The notes: generated by a model from the letters alone, not told the origin. A DNA stretch of 64,000 nt from Clostridium aestuarii (GCF_026735135.1 NZ_JAPQER010000001.1:317500-381499); one strand, 5' to 3'; shown: positions 8,180 to 16,830, numbered from the stretch's first letter. Program-made: numbers and translations.

Positions 8180-9532
8180 TTAATTTTTTAGAATCTCCAA
8201 TATCCTCTCCCCATACTGTTCAACTTTCTTTTCTCCAAAACCTCTTACCTTAAGTAACTGTGATTTATTTTTTGGTATTTTATCTAGCAATTCTTCCATT
8301 TCTGCATTATTAAATATGAAATAAGGTTTTATTTTTAATTGCTTAGATTTTTCTAATCTAAACTTTTTTAGTTCCTGTGTAAGCTGCTCTCTGGTCATTT
8401 GTACATTTTCAAACTTATCTGCTGCAATTTCACTAGCTGCTTTTTGTATTAAATTAGTTTTATATGTAGACTTAACCCCTTTTGATTTTCCTTTTAATAT
8501 GTTTATAATATCTTGTCCATATTTATCTATCTTCACTTTTCCTAAACCTTTTATATAATAGAGTTCTTCAATAGAATCTGGCATATTTTCAACAATCTGT
8601 TCTATTACTACATTAGGAAAAACACAATGATAACTTATAGGTTTATATCCTTCTTCTTTTGCTTTTTCATTACGATATACTCTTAATTTTTCAAATAATT
8701 TATTTCCATCTTGTTTAAAAATATTTTCATTGTTATTCATTTCAAATTGTTTTATATCTGTAGGATTTATAAAATCCTTTTCTACTATAGAGAATTTTGC
8801 TAAATTATTGTATGCTTTTAGTTTGTTTAGTTTTATTAGCAATTTACCGATGTTATTCATATCTTGTAAAGTTAAAGCTACCTTGTTTTCTTTTTGAAGT
8901 TTTTCAAGTCTTGATATAGCTCCGTCATGTTTAACTATACAATTTTTAGTTTCCTCTGGTGCTTTATTTTGATCAATTATACTCTTTTCATTTGCAAGTA
9001 TAACTAAAGATTCAAAAGGTATATCTATATTAAGCTCTTTTGACAATACATATTTTAATACGTTTATATGTCTTTTGTTTTGTGAAATTGGACTATACAT
9101 TCCCTGTTCATTACCATTATTAAACCTTCTTATAAAATCTCCATTTGAATCAATTCTTATGTTTCCATTTAATTTTTTAGCCTCTAATACGCAAATATAT
9201 CTACTGGATATTACAACAAAATCTAATTGTGCAATATAATCTTCATATTCAATTCTTATATCATGAAGACATATGATAGGTAGAAATGTATTTTTAAGTT
9301 CAAAATATACTTTCTTTTCACCATATAATCCTTGCTTTTGATAATATATATTTCTATTTACCTTGTCCTTTTTTTCTCCATCTTTAAGTTTTCCTGCTAA
9401 CAATTCTAAATCCTTAAGCTGTTTATTTTCCATTGAAAAATCTTTTAAAAATCTAGCTTTATCAATATTTACTTCATTTAAATTTTCATTATTACCACTA
9501 ATTATTTTAAATACTTTATTAAGTAATCCCAT
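8180..9532 (-). CDS. NERD nuclease-related protein with two HRDC domains (450 aa)
   Basis: A NERD domain lies at about 68-180: GLYGEKKVYFELKN, QLDFVVIS with D104 and CVLEAKK with E117 and K119, the PD-(D/E)XK-like core of this family. Two HRDC-type helical domains follow (about 283-350 and 385-450), each ending in a helix-hairpin-like turn (YIKGLGKVKIDKYG and KVRGFGEKKVEQYG). HRDC domains normally assist RecQ-type helicases and RNase D, so this protein may work with the helicase encoded 45 bases upstream. ATG at 9532 is used. Tandem HRDC on a NERD protein is consistent with DNA end or junction binding; the function is inferred. Confidence 0.8.
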   Translation of the reverse strand: MGLLNKVFKIISGNNENLNEVNIDKARFLKDFSMENKQLKDLELLAGKLKDGEKKDKVNRNIYYQKQGLYGEKKVYFELKNTFLPIICLHDIRIEYEDYIAQLDFVVISSRYICVLEAKKLNGNIRIDSNGDFIRRFNNGNEQGMYSPISQNKRHINVLKYVLSKELNIDIPFESLVILANEKSIIDQNKAPEETKNCIVKHDGAISRLEKLQKENKVALTLQDMNNIGKLLIKLNKLKAYNNLAKFSIVEKDFINPTDIKQFEMNNNENIFKQDGNKLFEKLRVYRNEKAKEEGYKPISYHCVFPNVVIEQIVENMPDSIEELYYIKGLGKVKIDKYGQDIINILKGKSKGVKSTYKTNLIQKAASEIAADKFENVQMTREQLTQELKKFRLEKSKQLKIKPYFIFNNAEMEELLDKIPKNKSQLLKVRGFGEKKVEQYGERILEILKN

Positions 9533-9577
9533 ATGTATGTCCCCCTAAGCGCTTATATGTTTAATCTTTTACACTTA

Positions 9578-12091
9578 CTATTTTTTATTTATCCCTTCCT
9601 CTCTATTCCTATAATACTCCCTAACTCTCATCTCCACAGCATCTCTAAAATTCTCCAAGAAAGCATCATTATCCTTAAACTCTCCTAATCTCTCATTTAA
9701 ACAAAACTCTTCTCCTTCTATATAAAAGAAATCTCCATGAGTTTTTGCTAAGAATTTTATTGGATTATCCTTTGCTAGCTTCACATACTCTTTCTTTCCC
9801 CACTGTTTGTAGTTTGCTGTGTTTTTTGTTTTAAGCATATCCATACCATTTGAACCTTTTTCATAGAACTCTTTGAAACTTTTATATACATCATCATCAT
9901 TTATTTTTAGCTTCATATTTCCATTATTATAGAAAGCAAATAAAATAGGCATCTTATATGTTTTAGCCATAGAGGTTTTTTCTATCATATTTATAAAATC
10001 TTCTCCAAAAGTTCCGAACAAAGCTTTTTCTTCTTCCCTTAACTCATTGTTTTCCTTTAGAAATTTAAAGTAATTTTTAAATATATTTAGCTTAGATTTT
10101 CTTCTTATGTTGTCATACAAATCATCATCTATATAAGTAAACATTTCTAATCTTAATGGTCTATGTTTTACAGTTTCTTTTACTCTGTAATAATCTTGAA
10201 GGATTAAATCTTGTATCTTTTGTGATGCTTGTTCTTGTCTTTTAAATATATCTATAAGCTGCCATTGAAAATCTATAGTGCAGTCTTCCGGATAATTTTC
10301 TTCCTTTGGCATTATCCCTATAGTTCCTCTTTTTTTAATTATTTTAGGATCTCCTGTTAGGAAAAAAGGTACTAAATTAGCTTTTTTATAATTTCCTATA
10401 AAATCCAAAACATTTAAATATTTTTTATCCTTATGTTTTCTAAGTCCTCTACCAAGTTGCTGTAAAAATATTGTTGGTGACTGGGTTGGTCTTAAAAACA
10501 TAACCATATCTATTGATGGTATATCTAATCCTTCATTAAACATATCCACAGAAAATATAACCTTAATCTCATTTTTAACTAGTTTATTCACCGCTTCTTC
10601 TCTATCTTGTGCATAACTTCCTAAATCACCGCTGTATACTGCACAAGCTTCTACTCCATCTTCACAAAAATACTTTGCCATATATTCAGCATGTTGTTTA
10701 GTTGAACAAAATACTAAAGCTCTTTTACTGCAAAATTTTCTATAATTATTTAGTATCAAATTTGCCCTTTTAGAAATCATAAGAGCTTCTTCTAACTGCT
10801 TTTCATTATACTTTCCATTTTTATACTCTATATTGTTATAATCCGTATCATCATAAATTCCGTAATATCTGAAAGGAACTAACCATTCCTTATTAATTGC
10901 TCCCTTTAGTCCAACTTCATAAACTAAATTATAGTCGCATATTGCAAATACATCTTTGTTATCTAATCTTTCTGGTGTTGCAGTAAGACCGAGTAAAAAC
11001 TTAGGCTTAAAATAATTTATTATGTTTTGATAATTTCCTGCTGCTGCATGATGAAATTCATCTACAACTATGTACTCAAAATAATTTCTTGGGAAATACT
11101 CTTCATTTAAATATTCTTCTTTACCTAAGGTTTGAACTGTGGCAAATAAACATTCACAATCCTTATCTTTTTTTCCACTGCCGAAAAATCCAGTTTTTAT
11201 ATTTTCTCTAACATTTTTAAAAGATTTCTCTGCTTGAGTTAATATTTCTTCTCTATGTGCAACAAACAACACTCTTTTAAAATCCTTTGAATCAAAAGCA
11301 GCTAAATAAGTTTTACCTATACCAGTAGCTGCAACAACTAGTCCTTTATCTGCTCCCTCACCTCTAGACTTTTTTAGTTCATATAAAGCTTCTATCTGTG
11401 CACCTCTTGGCTTATACATTTGTATAACTTTATTTTCAGTATTTTCTTCTTCTTGTTTATCTTTATCATCTTGCCTAATAAGTTTAGGTTTCACCCAAGT
11501 TTTTGAATATCTTTTAAGTTCAGCTTCATCTACAACAATTGATTTATTTAAAAACAAATCTTCAAAAACTTGCTTATAATAATTAAAATCTTCTTCATGC
11601 CCTGCTTTTCTTATTCTATAATTCCACTCTATCCCTCTTGTTAATGCTGATCTTGAAATATTAGATGAGCCAATAAATATATCTCCACCATTTTCATATT
11701 CAAATATGTATGCCTTTGGGTGAAAGCTTCTTGACTTATCACTATAAAATCTTAAGTCCACTTTATCTCCTAAAATATCCTTAACTAAATATAATGCAGA
11801 AGGCTGAGTTATATTTAAATAGTTTCCTGTAAGAATTCTTATAGGGATATCCTTTTCTCCTATAAGCTTTAAGTCTTCTTCTAAAAGCCTAACTCCAGAC
11901 TCCATCAAAAAAGCTACTATTATATCCACCTTTTTTGCTTTTTGAATTGCTTTTTTTAAGCTATTGTAAAAATAATCATTGTCACCAGTAATACAATTTT
12001 TATCTAGCTCAATCTCTTTATTTTTTATATTTTCATCAATAATTATTTCCTTAGAAGCTATAGAATTTTCTTCAATGTTGTTAAGCATCAT
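9578..12091 (-). CDS. PLD-like domain / DEAD-DEAH superfamily II helicase (837 aa)
   Basis: Residues 40-185 form a phospholipase D-like nuclease domain with one HxK motif (H124, K126) and GSSNIS after it. Residues 225-600 are a superfamily II helicase: Walker A ATGIGKT at 255-261, DEFHH at 344-348, LGLTATPERLD, and motif VI QQLGRGLRK. The C-terminal 220 residues correspond to the DUF3427-type tail usual in this architecture. Such helicases are widespread in Firmicutes defence islands and often neighbour HIT or Nudix hydrolases, as here. It likely unwinds and cleaves DNA, with PLD as the nuclease. ATG at 12091 is 21 bases after the HIT stop. Confidence 0.87.
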   Translation of the reverse strand: MMLNNIEENSIASKEIIIDENIKNKEIELDKNCITGDNDYFYNSLKKAIQKAKKVDIIVAFLMESGVRLLEEDLKLIGEKDIPIRILTGNYLNITQPSALYLVKDILGDKVDLRFYSDKSRSFHPKAYIFEYENGGDIFIGSSNISRSALTRGIEWNYRIRKAGHEEDFNYYKQVFEDLFLNKSIVVDEAELKRYSKTWVKPKLIRQDDKDKQEEENTENKVIQMYKPRGAQIEALYELKKSRGEGADKGLVVAATGIGKTYLAAFDSKDFKRVLFVAHREEILTQAEKSFKNVRENIKTGFFGSGKKDKDCECLFATVQTLGKEEYLNEEYFPRNYFEYIVVDEFHHAAAGNYQNIINYFKPKFLLGLTATPERLDNKDVFAICDYNLVYEVGLKGAINKEWLVPFRYYGIYDDTDYNNIEYKNGKYNEKQLEEALMISKRANLILNNYRKFCSKRALVFCSTKQHAEYMAKYFCEDGVEACAVYSGDLGSYAQDREEAVNKLVKNEIKVIFSVDMFNEGLDIPSIDMVMFLRPTQSPTIFLQQLGRGLRKHKDKKYLNVLDFIGNYKKANLVPFFLTGDPKIIKKRGTIGIMPKEENYPEDCTIDFQWQLIDIFKRQEQASQKIQDLILQDYYRVKETVKHRPLRLEMFTYIDDDLYDNIRRKSKLNIFKNYFKFLKENNELREEEKALFGTFGEDFINMIEKTSMAKTYKMPILFAFYNNGNMKLKINDDDVYKSFKEFYEKGSNGMDMLKTKNTANYKQWGKKEYVKLAKDNPIKFLAKTHGDFFYIEGEEFCLNERLGEFKDNDAFLENFRDAVEMRVREYYRNREEGINKK

Positions 12092-12112
12092 ATCCTCCTA
12101 GATTTCAAACTA

Positions 12113-12487
12113 TTAACCATCATATTCAACAAGCTGTTTTTTTAGTTTTCTTACTCCACCTCTTGGATTTTCTATATCTCCCTTATATCTTGGAATCAAA
12201 TGCACATGAAGATGCATTATCGTCTGTCCTGCCCAATAACCTACATTCACTCCAACATTGTATCCTTGTGGTTCATATTGAATATCAAGCATTTCTTTAA
12301 CTTCGTGCATTAAACTGTATATTGCAATAACTTCTTCTCCAGTGGCTTCAAAAAAGTTTGCAAAATGCCTTTTAGGTATAATTAGAGTATGCCCTTCATT
12401 TACAGGATAAGTATCTAAAATCGCAAAAGCTAACTTATTTTCAGCTATTATCTTATCTTTATCATAATTACAAAATAAACATTCCAT
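12113..12487 (-). CDS. HIT-family nucleotide hydrolase (124 aa)
   Basis: The HIT signature HLHVHLIPR places the catalytic triad at H92, H94 and H96. The N-terminus has the single CxxC (CLFC at 3-6) of Hit/FHIT-like proteins. Length is normal for the family. These enzymes cleave AMP from dinucleotides or nucleotide conjugates. It is the first gene of the minus-strand run and lies directly before the helicase, a pairing seen in other Firmicutes. It may clean up nucleotide by-products of the helicase/nuclease, or modify a nucleotide signal; that is inference. Confidence 0.88.
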   Translation of the reverse strand: MECLFCNYDKDKIIAENKLAFAILDTYPVNEGHTLIIPKRHFANFFEATGEEVIAIYSLMHEVKEMLDIQYEPQGYNVGVNVGYWAGQTIMHLHVHLIPRYKGDIENPRGGVRKLKKQLVEYDG

Positions 12488-12681
12488 ATTAAAACTCCTT
12501 TAATTTTTTCATGTATTTTGAACCATTAAATTAATAATTTACAAATTAATTCATTAATATATATATTATTACATAAACATTTTACCATAAAGTAAAATGT
12601 TTCTTTACAAATAGTAAATAAAAATTTAAACTAAACCCATAAAACTTATGCTAAATTTCATAATATCAGGAGGTCTAAAAA
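12488..12681. promoter_or_regulatory. Divergent promoter region with a duplicated segment
   Basis: This gap separates the minus-strand island operon from the plus-strand pyrophosphohydrolase and must hold both promoters. Bases 12545-12588 (ATTAATTCATTAATAT and onward) recur at 15237-15280 with 38 of 44 bases identical by my count. The shared stretch contains TATATT and TTACATAA blocks that could be promoter or operator elements. AGGAGG for the plus gene is at 12669-12674. Confidence 0.45.
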
Positions 12682-12993
12682 ATGCCTACATACAACAAAT
12701 TAGTTCGTGATAAAATTCCTGAAATCATAGAAAATGCAGGGAAACAATTTGATATTCATATTGCTGATACTTCTGAAGCTTTATCTTTACTTGAAGCAAA
12801 ACTTGATGAAGAGGTTTTAGAATTTCACCAAGATAAAAATCTTGAAGAACTTTCTGACATACTAGAAGTTATCTTCTCCCTTGCAAAAAGCCTTGGGTTT
12901 TCCGAAGAAGATCTTCTAAATAAAAGACTTACTAAAAAAGAAGAGCGAGGCGGATTTGATAAAAATATTGTATTAGAAAAAGTTTACGAATAG
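12682..12993 (+). CDS. MazG-like/phosphoribosyl-ATP pyrophosphohydrolase family protein (103 aa)
   Basis: The start YNKLVRDKIPEIIENAGK is the hallmark of the small all-alpha NTP pyrophosphohydrolases annotated as phosphoribosyl-ATP pyrophosphatase-like. The metal-binding acidic motifs are present as KLDEEVLEF and LEELSDILEVI (ExxE and ExxD). No histidine biosynthesis genes are nearby, so a housekeeping or defence-linked nucleotide clean-up role is more likely than HisE function. ATG at 12682 follows AGGAGG. It is divergent from the HIT-helicase operon and ends in a family 1 palindrome. Confidence 0.85.
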   Translation: MPTYNKLVRDKIPEIIENAGKQFDIHIADTSEALSLLEAKLDEEVLEFHQDKNLEELSDILEVIFSLAKSLGFSEEDLLNKRLTKKEERGGFDKNIVLEKVYE

Positions 12994-13039
12994 AAAAAAC
13001 ATCTTAAGAATTTTGGAATAAAATTCTTAAGATGTTTTT
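12994..13039. repeat. Palindrome family 1, copy 2 (terminator)
   Basis: Arms AAAACATCTTAAGAATTTT and AAAATTCTTAAGATGTTTT form a near-perfect stem with a T-run, directly after the stop at 12993. It fits an intrinsic terminator for the pyrophosphohydrolase and, from the other side, for the nuclease gene ending at 13083. Confidence 0.85.
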
Positions 13040-13082
13040 CTAAATCTCCTATATATTAAATATCAAACATATAACAGACCAT

Positions 13083-14336
13083 TTATTTTATTAAGTTATT
13101 TACTTCCTCTGATTTTGAAACCTTTTTTGCCAATTCTAAAACTTGTTTTGAAACAGCTTTTACTGCCTTATCAAACTCTTCTTTGTCTAAAAGCTTATAA
13201 ATTTTATTATTAAAGTTCAAATCATAATCTAAATATGTATATCTAAAGCTATCTTTTTTGTTGAAACCTAATTTTTCTACTGCATCAGCTAAATCCTTAA
13301 AATCTTTTTTATATTTCACCCATTCTTCTTCTTTTAAATCATATAAAGTTATTGAACAATATATGTTATTATCATATCCATCTTTTCCTATTATAAAATT
13401 TAATTGTTTCCCTAAGTATTTTCCATAAGTATAATAAAGTTCTACTTCTCCTGATTTCTTTTTCCTTTGATCAATAATATACTCAATCCATTCCTGATTA
13501 AAAACATTACTACCTTCATCATCGGTAAAATTTAACTCTATCATTTTTGCTGTTATAGTATCATGTACTTCTTTCCAAAATTTAAATTCAATTTCTGCTT
13601 TTGCTAATGGGATAGCTTTAACTAATTTATCGGCAATTTCTATATTATCTCCTTGCAGCAATAAATCTTTTAGTTCCATTTCCATTCCCCCATTTATTCC
13701 ATTTGTTATTTTTCTTATTAAAATTGCATACTGATTTAAGCTTTCTCTTATATTTGGAATTAACGCTACCTTTTCTATACAAGCTTCAATCCATTTTAAA
13801 ATATGATTTTTAAAAGATATAATTTTATAATTTGTCTTTTTATCTCCTTTTCCTGTACTTTGCTCACTTGCTTCATCCCCATATAAATTAAGATAGAAGA
13901 TTTTATATTTTTTATTCTTTGTTTTAGCATAATTCTCATATCTTTTAAGCTGTTCATATTGATCTTCTGCATCAATCTTAAGTTCAATGATTATTAATAT
14001 ATCCTCGTTTTCAATACTTAAATCTAACCTTCCATATTTACCAATACTTTTTTCTCTTTCAACTATAATGTTTTTATAATCTAAGTCCTTAATTTTTAAT
14101 ACTTTTTCAACAAATAACTTTAAAAACACTTTTTCTTGATTATGACTTCCTTGCGGATTCAAAAGCTCATATATAAATGCTGAATGAGTTTTAACCTCAA
14201 GTCTTTCCATATTTAAAATAGAAAAAATATTAAATAATCCACCTGTGCTTTTTTGAATTGTATTATGCTTGTCTATTAAAGTTCTAGCCTGAGAAATTAA
14301 AGCTTGTACTTTTATTTCTTCTCCTTTTGTAATCAT
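13083..14336 (-). CDS. PD-(D/E)XK nuclease superfamily protein (417 aa)
   Basis: The N-terminal half has the pattern of the PDDEXK_4-type family: RLEVKTHSAFIYELLNPQGS (about 45-64) followed by VEREKSIGKYGRLDLSIENE and IIIELKID, giving E94, D105, E118 and K120 as the probable metal-binding core, and then a DQYEQLKRYENYA helix. The C-terminal 200 residues are unrecognised. Such stand-alone nucleases are common in defence islands and often lack a known partner. The product is soluble. It is monocistronic between a terminator and an intergenic gap, with ATG at 14336. Confidence 0.8.
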   Translation of the reverse strand: MITKGEEIKVQALISQARTLIDKHNTIQKSTGGLFNIFSILNMERLEVKTHSAFIYELLNPQGSHNQEKVFLKLFVEKVLKIKDLDYKNIIVEREKSIGKYGRLDLSIENEDILIIIELKIDAEDQYEQLKRYENYAKTKNKKYKIFYLNLYGDEASEQSTGKGDKKTNYKIISFKNHILKWIEACIEKVALIPNIRESLNQYAILIRKITNGINGGMEMELKDLLLQGDNIEIADKLVKAIPLAKAEIEFKFWKEVHDTITAKMIELNFTDDEGSNVFNQEWIEYIIDQRKKKSGEVELYYTYGKYLGKQLNFIIGKDGYDNNIYCSITLYDLKEEEWVKYKKDFKDLADAVEKLGFNKKDSFRYTYLDYDLNFNNKIYKLLDKEEFDKAVKAVSKQVLELAKKVSKSEEVNNLIK

Positions 14337-14387
14337 ATAATTTTTTCTCCCTACCTGTTTAATGTCAAAACAAATAATAACCCACGC

Positions 14388-15128
14388 TTATTTTCCCACT
14401 CCCTCTTCTGAATATTTTTTTTCAGTATCTATTTCATATGACCCTTCAAGCATATTAATATAAAGACCACCTTCTAATATCTTATCCACTGCAATTTTAA
14501 ACTCATCCCCTACATCAGCATTTTTATATAAATAGTAATCTTTTATATTAACTGTAAAAGAATATTCATAATTTACATTATCAGGACTAGTTAGAGCATA
14601 AAATACTTCTTTATAATAATCTATAGGATACTCATCTTTTGATTTATCTCTAGGATTAGCTTCACCATCTAATGAAACAACTTTTGTAGCTTTTGCAAAT
14701 GTATAAAAATCTACAAACTCAAAGCTATTAGGGTCAACTTTAACTTCTATAGGAATTTTTTCTATAAATTCTTCTTTTAAAGCTTTCCCCCCCTCCAAGT
14801 AGTATCCCATATATTTTCTAGGAATACATTCTGTAATAACATCATTTTTTAACCATACTCTATCTATTTCTCTACCATCTATGCTTAATTTTTTATCTAA
14901 CACAATGGTATTTGTATTACCAGAATCATTGCCACCAGCATACCCAACTATTTTGCCCTTAATTAGTAATGTATCCTCTTCATTTTCTGTGTTTTTTTCT
15001 AACTTAGTTTCTTTTTTAACATCTTGTCCCTTTATATCCGTTGTTTTTTGAGATATGTTTTTTTGCGAACAACCAGCTACTGATAAAACTATCATTAAAC
15101 AAAGTATTAAATTAATTAATTTTTTCAT
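14388..15128 (-). CDS. Secreted lipoprotein, unknown function (246 aa)
   Basis: The start at 15128 is chosen because GGGGGATATT precedes it and the product then begins with a lipoprotein signal, MKKLINLILCLMIVLSVAGC; an upstream in-frame start would add 15 residues without signal character. The lipobox VAGC gives an acylated Cys at residue 20. The mature protein has a charged linker, a beta-rich region (LLIKGKIVGYAGGNDSG) and a C-terminal part with FEIAVDKILEGGLYINMLEG. I do not recognise the domain. It probably sits on the outer face of the membrane. Confidence 0.75.
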   Translation of the reverse strand: MKKLINLILCLMIVLSVAGCSQKNISQKTTDIKGQDVKKETKLEKNTENEEDTLLIKGKIVGYAGGNDSGNTNTIVLDKKLSIDGREIDRVWLKNDVITECIPRKYMGYYLEGGKALKEEFIEKIPIEVKVDPNSFEFVDFYTFAKATKVVSLDGEANPRDKSKDEYPIDYYKEVFYALTSPDNVNYEYSFTVNIKDYYLYKNADVGDEFKIAVDKILEGGLYINMLEGSYEIDTEKKYSEEGVGK

Positions 15129-15236
15129 AATATCCCCCTGTTCATATTTATAATAGTCGCTTGTACATTCCAAACTTTATCAAAAAGGAGTTCCCCCTTT
15201 AATATCAAATATATATCGTAATAACACCATATTCTT

Positions 15237-15280
15237 ATTAATTCATTAATATGTATATTGTTACATAATTGTTTTATCAT
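15237..15280. repeat. Second copy of the 12545-12588 segment
   Basis: 44 bases beginning ATTAATTCATTAATATGTAT match 12545-12588 at 38 positions by direct comparison. It lies immediately downstream of the methyltransferase stop (15284) and upstream of the lipoprotein gene. It may be a duplicated promoter/operator or a scar of island rearrangement. Confidence 0.6.
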
Positions 15281-15283
15281 TTT

Positions 15284-15892
15284 TCAAAAATTTACTGTAT
15301 AAACTAAAAACCTTTCACGATCATCTAACTCATATAATTCATCTAGTTTAATCTCTTTTTTAAGAGTAAATGATGTGCAATTTTCTATGTAATATATATA
15401 ATCTTCTGAAGGATAATATAGTATAATATCCACCGTTCTTTCAACTTCTTCTACAGAAATTAAGATATTTGAGATAACCTTCATAAATATCTGTACTGAA
15501 AATGGGTTGAAAAAATAAAATTTATTATCTGTTGGTTTTATTTGATAATTTTCTGCAAAACAATTTAGAAAATTTATTTTATCTTCTTTCTTATTATGTT
15601 TTTTTAAATAATCTTTCTTATTATAAAGAGCCCTATCATATAAATAATTATTCATTTCTATGCCTGTAACATAACACTCAAAAGAATAATTTAAATAAAA
15701 ATTAAGTCTTCCTTTTCCACACCCAAAGTCAATTACACTATCATTTTCATTTAATTTATAATTTTTAAACAAAGTTTCTAAAGCATCATAAGAAGTAGCT
15801 TCATATCTATTATAATGAACTGAGTCATAGAATATTTTTTGATTTCCTGATGTTTTTATATTAAGAATTTTTTCAAACTGTTCATCACTCAT
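15284..15892 (-). CDS. Class I SAM-dependent methyltransferase (202 aa)
   Basis: Motif I is clear: DSVIDFGCGKGRLNFYLNY (about 52-70), followed by an acidic position in CYVTGIEMNNYLYDRA. A NPF triplet (FFNPFSVQIF, about 125) stands where DNA or RNA N-methyltransferases carry NPPY/NPPF-like motifs, but a single Pro is not enough to name the substrate. There is no target-recognition domain. ATG at 15892; the gene ends at 15284 next to the duplicated 44-base segment. It is more likely a small-molecule or RNA methylase than a restriction partner. Confidence 0.75.
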   Translation of the reverse strand: MSDEQFEKILNIKTSGNQKIFYDSVHYNRYEATSYDALETLFKNYKLNENDSVIDFGCGKGRLNFYLNYSFECYVTGIEMNNYLYDRALYNKKDYLKKHNKKEDKINFLNCFAENYQIKPTDNKFYFFNPFSVQIFMKVISNILISVEEVERTVDIILYYPSEDYIYYIENCTSFTLKKEIKLDELYELDDRERFLVYTVNF

Positions 15893-15908
15893 AATTTTTT
15901 CTCCCTTG

Positions 15909-15958
15909 AAAAAACCTTCCTAACAATTTTTATTTTAAAATTCTTAGGAAGGTTTTTT
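15909..15958. repeat. Palindrome family 1, copy 3 (terminator)
   Basis: Stem AAAAAACCTTCCTAACAATT paired with TTCTTAGGAAGGTTTTTT. On the minus strand it follows the HEPN gene (stop at 15964) and ends in a T-run, fitting an intrinsic terminator for the HEPN-MNT pair. It also separates that pair from the methyltransferase start. Confidence 0.85.
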
Positions 15959-15963
15959 ATTCT

Positions 15964-16371
15964 TTATTCAATATTCTCTATAACCATGTTATATATATTT
16001 TCAGCAATACTTATACATTCATCAGCTTCTTCATCTGTTACAACAAGAGGAATATCTGCTGGATATCTTGTTTCAATATAATATTGATTCACAAATGCAC
16101 AATCTTTTAAATATTTTTTAAATATATTTTTTACTTTTGATGATTCCTTACATAAATATATTAGACTATGTCCACCAACAATATATCCAAGATTTTTTAA
16201 CAAAAACCCTTTTAATACTTTCTCTATACACTGCTGACAATGAAAAGCTACTATGTCATTACCACAATCATTGTCTTTTAAAACTTTTGCAGATTTTAAA
16301 TCTCTTTCGCTTTTATTAATCCATTCTTTATATCTTAAGCTATCAACCATAGATACAAACCCCTTTTTCAT
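15964..16371 (-). CDS. HEPN domain protein (135 aa)
   Basis: A HEPN-family helical bundle of the PF05168 kind: YKEWINKSERDLKSAKVL, FHCQQCIEKVLKGFLLKNLG, then GGHSLIYLC. It overlaps the preceding nucleotidyltransferase gene, the standard HEPN-MNT arrangement. The Rx4-6H ribonuclease motif of HepT-type toxins is not visible in the usual C-terminal place (ETRYPADIPL instead), so it may be a non-catalytic HEPN that binds nucleotide or its partner. The ATG at 16371 is given; an internal ATG at 16350 would remove the overlap and is also possible. Confidence 0.82.
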   Translation of the reverse strand: MKKGFVSMVDSLRYKEWINKSERDLKSAKVLKDNDCGNDIVAFHCQQCIEKVLKGFLLKNLGYIVGGHSLIYLCKESSKVKNIFKKYLKDCAFVNQYYIETRYPADIPLVVTDEEADECISIAENIYNMVIENIE

Positions 16372-16654
16372 TTATTAAATAAGCAAAACTCGTACTATCA
16401 CATACACAATCGTTCCATTCAGATTCAGTATATATTAAAACATCAATAGGTATGCTGCTCTCAATATTTAGATATACATCAGTCAAGAGTTCTCTTTTAT
16501 TTTCAGTATCTTTTATAATGCAAATATCTATATCACTTTTTGTTGTTGCTGTCCCTTTTACTTGAGAACCAAAAAGAATTATCTTTAAAGGAGAATATTT
16601 TTCTACTATCTGTTTTTTTATATTTACTATTTCTTTTTCAATAGTAACATTCAT
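16343..16654 (-). CDS. Minimal nucleotidyltransferase (MNT), HEPN partner (103 aa)
   Basis: The nucleotidyltransferase signature GSx10DxD is complete: FGSQVKGTATTKSDIDICII, with G29, S30, D41 and D43. Length is typical of minimal nucleotidyltransferases. It ends inside the HEPN gene start. In characterised HEPN-MNT pairs the MNT protein adds AMP to the HEPN partner. This pair is of a different HEPN subtype from the second module at 16867-17725. Confidence 0.85.
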   Translation of the reverse strand: MNVTIEKEIVNIKKQIVEKYSPLKIILFGSQVKGTATTKSDIDICIIKDTENKRELLTDVYLNIESSIPIDVLIYTESEWNDCVCDSTSFAYLINEKGVCIYG

Positions 16655-16689
16655 ATAATATACCTCTCTTAAATTTTATATTATCTATT

Positions 16690-16749
16690 TTACCATAGAT
16701 TTAGTATATTTATGTCCTCTATTATTTTTAAAAGTCTTTCTTTATTCAT
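16690..16749 (-). pseudogene. hepT 5' relic (19 codons)
   Basis: From ATG at 16749 the frame reads MNKERLLKIIEDINILNLW and stops at 16690. The start aligns with the intact HepT-like protein next door (MNKGRLKKLIYDL): same MNK.RL.K.I core. It overlaps the mntA relic by the ATGA arrangement usual for coupled genes. This is the truncated head of another hepT. Confidence 0.65.
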
Positions 16750-16817
16750 AATAACACATCACCTCTTCTAAAATATATAAAGTTTTCATTTTCTCTATAA
16801 GTTCTATCAGTCTCATC
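16746..16817 (-). pseudogene. mntA 3' relic
   Basis: The minus-strand frame from 16817 reads DETDRTYRENENFIYF and on to a TGA at 16746-16748. It aligns with the C-terminus of the intact MntA-like protein (YDRLYKENEEFWYI). With the adjoining hepT start it is a deletion relic of an MNT-HepT module between the two intact pairs. Confidence 0.65.
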
Positions 16818-16830
16818 ACACACAAAAAAA

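Noticed and set aside
7443..8183. Two plus-strand frames opposite the zorA-like gene
   Set aside because: Mirror frames of a coiled-coil gene and its membrane helices; no ribosome sites.
13796..13987. 63-residue minus-strand frame
   Set aside because: Alternative frame inside the PD-(D/E)XK nuclease gene.
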